Shown: one piece after another, positions 7,801 through 12,144 of the stretch
Position numbering within the stretch: the stretch's first letter is position 1
Layout of the letters: each line of letters opens with the position of its first letter
Assembly: GCA_030632725.1 (NCBI GenBank)
Contig: DAOVUF010000130.1
Location: 1-12,144, forward strand
DNA length: 12,144 nucleotides
Source of the DNA: QNES01 sp023143415
GTDB taxonomy: Bacteria > Pseudomonadota > Gammaproteobacteria > Beggiatoales > Beggiatoaceae
Direction: 5' to 3'
Program-made: the position numbers and the translations under genes
Notes under the pieces: model-generated
Told to the model about the DNA's origin: nothing
The model's input: the letters and a program-made list of their open reading frames with translations, nothing else
Databases searched by the model: none

Positions 7801-8358
7801 ACCACGTATGTCTCTGATTCAGCGACTTGTGGTGGCAGTGAGAATGCTGGCACAGTTACCTTCCCTATTGGTACGATGGATAGTGGGGATTCAAGCATTT
7901 GCACTTTCCAAGTTGAAGTGAGTCATAGTCATCCGAGTACACCCATTTCTAATACCGCCTGCGTATCAGCAGAAGAGGGCGATTCCGATTGTGGCAATGT
8001 TATAACAACTGTCAAACCCCTATCAGTCACTCTTTATTCTTTCAACGCCGTCGCTGCTGAAGGAAAAGTGACATTAAACTGGGAGACGGGTACTGAGAAA
8101 AGCAATGCTGGTTTTGTCATTTTAAGAAACCAACCCTTGGAAGACGGGAAATGTTCCGATAAACAAGCGCATTATACAGATAAAGCGATTACCTCTTTAG
8201 TTTATTCCAAAGGCGATGAAGTATCGGGTGCAACTTATACGGAGACAGATAGTAATGTCGTATCTGGAAACACCTACTGCTACGCGCTAGAGGATGTTGA
8301 TTATAACGGCAATAAAACCATCCATGAGCAAAACATCGTATCTGTCACTGTGGAGTAA
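4897..8358 (+). pseudogene. secreted M36 (fungalysin) zinc metalloprotease with DUF11 and MAM-like modules, interrupted by one in-frame TAA
   Basis: A 1,153-codon frame broken only by TAA at 5383-5385 (codon 163); the same frame continues through 19 codons to an ATG at 5443 and on to 8358. ATG 4897 follows AGAGGAA (4884-4890). Residues 1-28 form a signal peptide (FSGAFLLLYALMLNSVAES) and about 30-230 an FTP-like propeptide, where the stop falls. The M36 catalytic domain follows: FYLNNIIHDIFYHYGFDEVSGNFQ, HEYGH (H419, E420, H423), then GEGWSD with E454 as third zinc ligand. C-terminal modules are DUF11 (from ~633), a MAM-like jelly roll (~725-897) nested in it, a second DUF11 (~925-1041), and an FN3-like end (LNWETGTEKSNAGFVIL). 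An intact copy would be an exported, self-processing endopeptidase. Restart at 5443 would lose the signal peptide and half the propeptide. Unless TAA is read through or is a sequencing error, the gene is inactive. The family call is firm. Confidence 0.9.
6844..7918 (+). repeat. duplicated DUF11 coding segments inside the protease gene
   Basis: About 200 bp from 6844 is closely matched 876 bp downstream from 7720. The block encoding TTYV..SATCGGSEN is almost identical at DNA level (6927-6967 versus 7800-7843 region). A second pair encodes ISNTACVSAEEGDSDC, at about 7589-7637 and 7946-7991. The similarity in synonymous positions indicates a recent duplication or gene conversion rather than ancient repeat evolution. 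Confidence 0.7.
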
Positions 8359-8379
8359 TCAATCGTTAAGCAGGAAATT

Positions 8380-8517
8380 ATAATTGTCCAGCATCCTATT
8401 TTTAAACCTCAGAGGTTTTGAAAACCTCTGAGGTTTGGACTAGCGTAGGAAACGATAATTGTCTCGTGTTCTATTTTTAAACCTCTGAGGTTTTGAAAAC
8501 CTCAGAGGTTTGGACTA
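8380..8517. repeat. two 63-bp repeats (75-bp period), each with a 16-bp perfect hairpin
   Basis: Units 8380-8442 and 8455-8517 share ATAATTGTC, CTATTTTTAAACCTC and GGTTTGGACTA. Each contains a perfect 16+1+16 inverted repeat: 8404-8436 (AAACCTCAGAGGTTTT, G, then its complement) and 8479-8511 (AAACCTCTGAGGTTTT, G, complement). The central A/T pair is swapped between copies while pairing is kept. They lie just downstream of the protease stop and may act as bidirectional transcription barriers, although a strong U-run is lacking. Confidence 0.85.
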
Positions 8518-8637
8518 AGGTTATTTTGTATTAAAAATCAAATAGTTGGAATAAAATAGGTGTAAAATTTCAACCTGAATTTCAACAGTTTTTTTCGAGG
8601 GAATGCAGAATAATCAAACCACATCAAGACGTTTAGT

Positions 8638-8829
8638 ATGAAAAAATCCATTTTCAAAGAAAATAAAAAATATACCTTCAGTGACTACTTTGAAATGAAT
8701 TATCCCACCAAGGAAATTGTGGGCGAATTTGGTTACTCCTTTGCCTTTGAGGTAATCGAATTACCAAAATATAAAGATTATGATAAGCATTTTGTAAAAA
8801 AACTCCAAGAAACTTTCTATACGGTGTAA
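8638..8829 (+). pseudogene. 5' fragment of a PD-(D/E)XK nuclease-like gene, interrupted by a TnpB element
   Basis: 63 codons: MKKSIFKENKKYTFSDYFEM, then NYPTKEIVGEFGYSFAFEVIELP. The pattern 'tFsDYFel..p.eeIv.eFGYsf....l.LP' is the N-terminus of a family of ~190-200-aa PD-(D/E)XK-type proteins of unknown substrate, which I know from cyanobacteria and large sulfur bacteria. The fragment stops abruptly at 8827-8829, where the transposon sequence begins. The missing C-terminal two thirds lies in the same orientation at 10336-10767. ATG 8638 is the first in-frame Met; the ribosome binding site is weak. On its own it lacks the catalytic core and should be inactive. Confidence 0.75.
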
Positions 8830-8894
8830 TTAAAATATATTAAAAAATGTTACTTTATATCACATTTTATGTAATTATACACATAAAAAAGTTG

Positions 8895-8922
8895 TTGACG
8901 GGGTTTCAAATAGGTGTATAAT
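8895..8922 (+). promoter_or_regulatory. sigma-70 type promoter for tnpB
   Basis: TTGACG (8895-8900), 16-bp spacer, TATAAT (8917-8922). This is the best promoter match in this part of the window. Transcription would start near 8929, leaving a ~140-nt leader before ATG 9071. The leader contains the palindrome AAAAACAAT / ATTGTTTTT (8966-8984). Confidence 0.6.
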
Positions 8923-8997
8923 ATGTCATGCGTTCCAATTGCTGGTTTTACACGCTATAAACCTTAAAAACAATAATTGTTTTTAATATTATTAATC

Positions 8998-9014
8998 AAT
9001 GCCGATGTAAATGG
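8998..9014 (+). repeat. 17-bp exact copy of the tnpB RuvC-III coding sequence in the tnpB leader
   Basis: AATGCCGATGTAAATGG at 8998-9014 is identical to 10175-10191, which encodes the catalytic NADVNG of TnpB. Homology does not continue on either side. It may be a remnant of an older tnpB 3' end upstream, or a sequence matching the tnpB transcript. Confidence 0.6.
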
Positions 9015-9070
9015 TTTTCAGGTGTTGTTAATAATCACTACGAGGTGGAAAAGCAAAAGAAACAAAAACG

Positions 9071-10291
9071 ATGAACAAGTCCTATACATTACAAGTCATT
9101 AAAAGCAAGCATCCCTACTATAACGAGTGTATGGAGATTTGTGTCAAGTCAAAACAACTCTATAACGTAGGACTTTATCAGTTAAGACAAGCACTCATTC
9201 ATGAGGGTAAATTCCTGTCTTACAAGGATGTTTATGTAGGGATGAAGCAAAATGAGAATTGGGTAAGCCTACCAAGGAAAGTTTCTAACCAAGTATGGAA
9301 ACAAGTAACAACTAATTGGTCTTCATGGTTCAAAGCTTTAAAGAGCTATAAAAAAGCTTATGATGCTTTTACAGGAAGACCAAAGATGCCAAAGTACAAT
9401 AAGTCATTTAATACAGTGACTTATGAAAAATGTGCATTAGGAACTAGAGGATTAGCAAAAGGGCAAATACGCCTTAGTAAGACAAATCTAATATTAGATA
9501 TTAGCTCTTTAAAGGGTGAGATTGTAGAAGCTAAGATCATACAAAAAAAGAATAAATTTCTTATTAAAGTAACCTATACGGAGGAAATGAGAAATAACGA
9601 TCTGGATTACAAGAAGATAGCAGGTATTGATTTAGGTGTTAATAACCTAATAACTGTAGCAACAAACCAAGCGGATTTATCGCACGTAATGGTTAACGGC
9701 AGGGGGTTAAAGTCTATCAATCAATACTGGAATAAAAAAGTTTCTAAGTTGAAGTCCAAGTTAACTAAAGGCGTTAAATCATCAAAACGTATTAGAAGCT
9801 TAACTGAAAAACGAAATGCCAAAATAGATGATTCTCTACATAAAGCAAGTAGTAAAGTAGTCAACTGGTTGATTGATAATCAAGTAGGAACGCTTATCAT
9901 TGGTAAAAATAAACAATGGAAAAACCGGATAAAGATAGGTAAACGAAATAATCAAAACTTTGTCCAGATTCCACACGCAAGGCTCATAGATCTTATTAGC
10001 TATAAATTTGAACAGCAAAATGGAATCGTTCTTACCAATGAAGAAAGCTATACATCGAAGGCAAGTGCTTTAGATTTAGATACCTTACCAAAACGCCAGT
10101 TAAAGAATAAACCGAGTTTTAGTGGTCGGAGAATCAAACGCGGTTTGTATCAAACCGCAAAAGGATTATTATTTAATGCCGATGTAAATGGAGCATTGAA
10201 CATAATCAGGAAAGTAGCTAAGAATTCAATTGATGACTTAGTAGAGGATGCGCAGTTCATCCATCGTTGCGTCACACCTAAGTTTATTTAG
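9071..10291 (+). CDS. tnpB: TnpB, RNA-guided RuvC endonuclease of an IS200/IS605 element, with non-canonical RuvC-II
   Basis: 406 aa, a full-length TnpB. In the family, TnpB with its omega RNA cuts DNA next to a short motif and helps retain the transposon. The N-terminal half (YTLQVIKSKHPYYNECMEIC, KSKQLYNVGLYQLRQ) is the usual WED/REC part. RuvC-I is GIDLGVNNLITVA with D187. RuvC-III is NADVNGALNI with D371. The canonical RuvC-II Glu is absent: the strand reads TLIIGKNKQWK with G278. A conserved-looking Glu pair (E324, E325) lies in NEESYTSKASALDLD. That segment normally carries a CxxC zinc finger, but here the cysteines are missing. ATG 9071 is the only start after the in-frame TAA at 9032. 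GAGGTGG (9042-9048) is 22 nt away, so initiation looks weak. The gene is intact and read in the same direction as the host gene it splits. Confidence 0.93.
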   Translation: MNKSYTLQVIKSKHPYYNECMEICVKSKQLYNVGLYQLRQALIHEGKFLSYKDVYVGMKQNENWVSLPRKVSNQVWKQVTTNWSSWFKALKSYKKAYDAFTGRPKMPKYNKSFNTVTYEKCALGTRGLAKGQIRLSKTNLILDISSLKGEIVEAKIIQKKNKFLIKVTYTEEMRNNDLDYKKIAGIDLGVNNLITVATNQADLSHVMVNGRGLKSINQYWNKKVSKLKSKLTKGVKSSKRIRSLTEKRNAKIDDSLHKASSKVVNWLIDNQVGTLIIGKNKQWKNRIKIGKRNNQNFVQIPHARLIDLISYKFEQQNGIVLTNEESYTSKASALDLDTLPKRQLKNKPSFSGRRIKRGLYQTAKGLLFNADVNGALNIIRKVAKNSIDDLVEDAQFIHRCVTPKFI

Positions 10292-10355
10292 GTGGACAGA
10301 TCAGCGAAAAAACTAAAAAGTCACATTTTTGGTAACTGTTACCTAAAATTACTTT
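10190..10355 (+). ncRNA. candidate omega RNA (reRNA) at the right end of the TnpB element
   Basis: Inferred by analogy. In IS605-type loci the guide RNA overlaps the 3' end of tnpB and the right end, and its guide is the flanking DNA. Here the stem CACCTAA (10275-10281) / TTAGGTG (10288-10294) spans the tnpB stop codon. AAAAA / TTTTT (10316-10320, 10326-10330) pairs around GTCACA, and the palindrome GGTAACTGTTACC straddles the inferred right junction. The predicted guide begins near 10336 (CTGTTACCTAAAATTACTTT), part of the interrupted host gene. The 5' limit is arbitrary. Confidence 0.35.
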
Positions 10356-10767
10356 AAACTCTGAGATGGCGAAAAGGGAGTTTTTAGTCGCACCTCTATT
10401 GCTAGAAATGGCTAGAACCACAAATATGGCTATTAATGTTGAATATTCACTGGATATTGATGATAAATTAAGTGGATTTTTAGACTACTTTTTGATAGCT
10501 AAGCAAGATTTAATAATCATAGAAGCCAAGAAGAAAGACATAGATAATGGATTTAATCAATTAGCAGTGGAATTAATCGCCCTTGATAAATATGAAGAAA
10601 ATGAGGAGATAGAAATCCTTTATGGTGCGGTTACGTTAGGTGATCTTTGGAAATTTGGGATTTTAGATCGCAAAAATAAGCATATTGTTAAAAATATTCA
10701 TAGCCATACTATTCCAGAAGATACCGGAGAAGTCTTTTCAATTTTGATGGGTATTGTTGCAGGCTAA
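10336..10767 (+). pseudogene. 3' fragment of the split PD-(D/E)XK nuclease-like gene
   Basis: The frame is open from after TAA 10333-10335 to 10767; a local ATG at 10366 would give 133 aa. The product reads LLPKITLNSEMAKREFLVAP, followed by INVEYSLDIDDKLSGFLDYFLIAK, then QDLIIIEAKKKD and NQLAVELIALDK. The D of LDYFL with the E-x-K of IIEAKK matches a PD-(D/E)XK nuclease core, followed by the typical 'ILYGAVTLGDLWKFGILDR' strand. N-terminal residues of the family are supplied by 8638-8826, so both pieces are one gene cut by the TnpB element. Without insertion the protein would be ~206 aa. The catalytic residues survive, so a truncated product from ATG 10366 is conceivable but probably unstable. 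A terminator follows at 10847. Confidence 0.78.
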
Positions 10768-10927
10768 CAATCCTTGTAATTATTGTCGTCAGACGAAAAA
10801 CTGGCGATGATCGAGTCAAGCACTCATCAAATTTACTTCTGGGCGTAAACCTGACAGGTTTTAAAAACCTGTCAGGTTTTTTTTTGTTCTAAAAATCCGT
10901 TGTACTGATTAAAAAAACGGATGTTCA
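10768..10927. other. intergenic stretch with terminator and repeat fragments
   Basis: It contains a small palindrome TCGTCAGACGA near 10785-10796, the terminator hairpin at 10847-10885, and a repeat fragment CTAAAAATCCGTTGTACTGATT (10889-10910) related to the inverted repeat at 618-651. No gene is seen. Confidence 0.5.
10847..10885 (+). terminator. intrinsic terminator, AAACCTGACAGGTTT hairpin plus nine T
   Basis: AAACCTGACAGGTTT (10847-10861), loop TAA, AAACCTGTCAGGTTT (10865-10879), with the T-run 10877-10885 continuing the 3' arm. The stem is 15 bp with a long U-tract on the plus strand. It lies 80 bp after the nuclease fragment and before the toxin-antitoxin promoter, so it separates the two units. 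It is also a member of the nested-palindrome repeat family. Confidence 0.8.
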
Positions 10928-11008
10928 GCAACAACCTTCTTGACAATTTATCTTAAATAAATTAGATTTCAAAGTTCACACGACAGAAAATGGTGGGTTA
11001 ATCTGTCA
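10928..11008 (+). repeat. 81-bp direct repeat, copy A (upstream of the toxin-antitoxin genes)
   Basis: Matches 11882-11962 at 77 of 81 positions, starting GCAACAACCTTCTTGACAAT. Weaker similarity continues for about 14 bp after a 6-bp gap (TAAGTATTAAATTT versus TAAATATTAAATTT). It contains a promoter (10940-10968) and a GACAGA (10982-10987) / TCTGTC (11002-11007) inverted repeat. The two copies bracket the antitoxin-toxin pair. Confidence 0.88.
10940..10968 (+). promoter_or_regulatory. sigma-70 type promoter for the toxin-antitoxin operon
   Basis: TTGACA (10940-10945), 17-bp spacer, TAGATT (10963-10968). Consensus -35 and optimal spacing, moderate -10. The inverted repeat GACAGA / TCTGTC just downstream of the likely start is where a ribbon-helix-helix antitoxin could bind for autorepression; that role is inferred. 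Confidence 0.55.
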
Positions 11009-11093
11009 TAAGTATTAAATTTGATTGCAAGAAACCAAGTTTTTTTCAAAAAACTCTTTTAAACTTATTGAAAAACAACTGGAACCATTAATT

Positions 11094-11381
11094 ATGTTAG
11101 AAAAAACATCTCCCTTGGAATTGACGATTAAAATTCCTTTTGAATTACAAGAACAAATTCAACACCTTGCTATGCAAAGATGTGAAAGCATTTCCGAAAT
11201 CATATACATAGCATTAGCGCATTATCTTGACGGTTATCGAAAACCAGCCCAGCCAGTAAAACGGGAACTAAGCCTTGAACAAGGGCGTAATCTTATGCGT
11301 GAATTAGGCTTGGGGTTGGGTCATAGCACTTCACCACACGATGTCGCTCGTAACCATGACTTGTATCTTTACAATAAATAA
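11094..11381 (+). CDS. VapB-like antitoxin, ribbon-helix-helix type
   Basis: Expected to bind and neutralise the PIN toxin encoded next and to repress the operon. ATG 11094 gives 95 aa; the frame extends back to a TTG at 11025, but the extra residues have no family support. GGAA (11081-11084) is a fair ribosome binding site. LELTIKIPFELQEQIQHLAM is the beta-strand and first helix of a ribbon-helix-helix DNA-binding fold. CESISEIIYIALAHYLDGY is the second helix. The C-terminal tail SPHDVARNHDLYLYNK matches the toxin-binding tail seen in VapB-type antitoxins paired with PIN toxins ('d.ArnHDeYLY'). It is co-directional with the toxin gene and separated by 11 bp, so both should be translated from one message. 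The gene appears intact. Confidence 0.75.
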   Translation: MLEKTSPLELTIKIPFELQEQIQHLAMQRCESISEIIYIALAHYLDGYRKPAQPVKRELSLEQGRNLMRELGLGLGHSTSPHDVARNHDLYLYNK

Positions 11382-11392
11382 GGACATGGAAC

Positions 11393-11810
11393 ATGCAACA
11401 AAAAATCTTTGCAGATACGTGGGCATGGTATGCATTGGCTGATAAAAGTGATGTTGATCATGCTATCGCAGAAGAAATGAATAAGCAATTGCTTGATGAT
11501 GGTTATATTTTAGTAACAACTAACAATGTAAGCGAATCAGTGACTTTGATGCGTTATAAACTAAATCATTCCGTTGCAACCAAGTTTTGGAATATGACTC
11601 AACAATTGGTAAAAAGTCGTCTTGTGGAAGTAGTACGAGTGAATGAATGGCATGAACAAAAAAGCTTGGAAAATCTTTGAAAAGTATAATGATCAAAAAT
11701 TTTCCTTTGTTGACTGTACTTCATTTGCAGTCATGCAAGATTTGAGTTTATCAGAAGTTTTTACCAATGATCACCATTTCTCTATTATGGGGTTTATCTG
11801 TCTTCCATGA
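11393..11810 (+). pseudogene. VapC-like PIN-domain ribonuclease toxin, frameshifted at an A6 run
   Basis: A PIN ribonuclease that in the family cleaves RNA when the antitoxin is lost. ATG 11393 lies behind AAGGA (11380-11384). Frame 1 runs 95 codons to a TGA ending at 11680. From 11664 the +1 frame continues AWKIFEKYNDQKFSFVDCTS, then DLSLSEVFTNDHHFSIMGF, to TGA 11808-11810. Skipping one A in A6 (11658-11663) joins them into a normal 138-aa PIN protein. The acidic residues expected for catalysis are all there: D8 (FADTWAWYAL), E48 (NVSESVTL), D107 (SFVDCTSF), D126 (TNDHHF). The truncated form loses D107 and D126 and should be inactive. The frameshift could be a true mutation, a homopolymer sequencing error or, less likely, transcript slippage. 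The A6 is not in the phase of a canonical -1 slippery heptamer. Confidence 0.85.
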
Positions 11811-11881
11811 ACCTTTTTCATTTTGGATTCGATTTCAATTTGGAATGTCGCGTGGAAATAAATGTTTTCTCGTTTTCTGAG

Positions 11882-11962
11882 GCAACAACCTTCTTGACAA
11901 TTTATCTCAAATCAATTAGATTTCAAAGTTGGCACGACAGAAAATGGTGGGTTAATCTGTCA
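11882..11962 (+). repeat. 81-bp direct repeat, copy B (downstream of the toxin-antitoxin genes)
   Basis: Four mismatches to 10928-11008. It keeps the TTGACA, 17-bp, TAGATT promoter (11894-11922) and the GACAGA / TCTGTC inverted repeat, but no gene follows within 180 bp. It may be the leader of a lost second toxin-antitoxin pair, or the far end of a cassette. Confidence 0.88.
11894..11922 (+). promoter_or_regulatory. promoter-like sequence inside repeat copy B, no gene seen downstream
   Basis: TTGACA (11894-11899), 17-bp spacer, TAGATT (11917-11922), identical in its key hexamers to the promoter of copy A. Any transcript would run to the window end without an evident reading frame. Confidence 0.4.
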
Positions 11963-12144
11963 ACATCATAAATATTAAATTTTCGTAACCAATGGTTCGG
12001 ACCGTTTTTTCTCGCCCAAAACAAGATTTTCTAAGGGCTTGATTTTATTGACTTGAATTAAATTAAAGTTAGCTTATCGTTTGAGTTGAAATTAATTCTT
12101 TTTTGGAAAAGCAAACCATGAGCGGCACCAAGATCAGGCTATAA

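Larger units (their letters stand above)
8827..10335 (+). mobile_element. TnpB-only IS200/IS605-family (IS1341-like) insertion of about 1.5 kb
   Basis: Boundaries are inferred from the interrupted host gene. Joining base 8826 to 10336 restores one reading frame (FYTV, then LLPKITLNSEMAKREF). Shifts of 1-2 bp are also compatible. There is no target duplication, as expected for this single-strand-transposing family. The only gene inside is tnpB; no TnpA (HUH Tyr transposase) is present, so mobility would need TnpA in trans. A left-end hairpin TTTTATGT (8865-8872) / ACATAAAA (8881-8888) and a right-end hairpin CACCTAA (10275-10281) / TTAGGTG (10288-10294) fit subterminal palindromes. Both ends share TCACATTTT followed two bases later by GTAA (8860-8874, 10321-10335). 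Confidence 0.75.
11811..12144. other. non-coding end of window, includes repeat copy B
   Basis: No gene with a plausible start. The ATG at 12118 opens only eight codons. After repeat copy B there are short palindromes (AACCAATGGTT near 11987-11997) and a T-run following GGTTCGGACCG (about 11994-12010), which might be a weak terminator. Confidence 0.5.

Noticed and set aside
7485..7904. Minus-strand 139-codon frame inside the protease gene
   Set aside because: It overlaps the well-supported M36/DUF11 coding sequence and has no family signature; the similar minus-strand frame at 6840-7028 reflects the same DNA duplication.
11658..11664. Programmed -1 ribosomal frameshift at AAAAAAG in the toxin gene
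   Set aside because: The heptamer is out of phase with the X XXY YYZ rule and the required shift is +1, so a mutation or read error is simpler.
12118..12144. Start of a new gene at the window end
   Set aside because: The frame closes after eight codons with TAA.

Overview
The window is AT-rich bacterial accessory DNA: a few intact genes, several damaged ones, and an unusual density of palindromic and dispersed repeats. A periplasmic cyclophilin, a secreted M36 (fungalysin) protease with DUF11 modules, a TnpB-only IS200/IS605 element, a VapBC-like toxin-antitoxin pair and the many hairpin repeats suggest a large, repeat-rich Gram-negative genome. Large sulfur bacteria of the Thiotrichales (Beggiatoa/Thioploca/Thiomargarita type) fit well. 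A filamentous cyanobacterium is less likely but cannot be excluded, because the split nuclease family is also common there. This assignment is inference from gene style, not from a marker gene.

Layout. 1-105: possible 3' tail of an unidentified gene. 106-772: no convincing gene; a repeat cluster with a perfect 34-bp inverted repeat. 773-1372: secreted peptidyl-prolyl isomerase. 1382-1542: four 23-bp tandem repeats, then two mutually exclusive hairpins. 1561-2730: GT4-family glycosyltransferase. 2731-3408: dispersed palindromic repeats. 3409-4485: secreted protein with a central Cys/Asp repeat block and a pilin-like C-terminus. 4486-4896: more repeats, including 46-bp direct repeats 120 bp apart. 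4897-8358: M36 metalloprotease interrupted by one in-frame TAA. 8380-8517: two 63-bp hairpin repeats. 8638-10767: a PD-(D/E)XK nuclease-like gene split by a TnpB element (about 8827-10335). 10847-10885: strong terminator. 10928-11962: toxin-antitoxin module between two 81-bp direct repeats that each carry a promoter-like sequence; the toxin has a +1 frameshift. 11963-12144: nothing recognisable.

How it fits together. The genes do not form one pathway. The cyclophilin, Cys-rich protein and protease are all exported or surface products, while the 3' third is mobile/defence-type DNA. Three coding units are broken by three different lesions: a nonsense codon, a transposon insertion and a homopolymer indel. 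This suggests ongoing decay, or for the two point lesions assembly error. The best leads are the transposon-split nuclease whose reading frame can be rejoined, the TnpB with a non-canonical RuvC-II region, a nested-palindrome hairpin family with an apparent compensatory pair swap, and the repeat-flanked toxin-antitoxin module.
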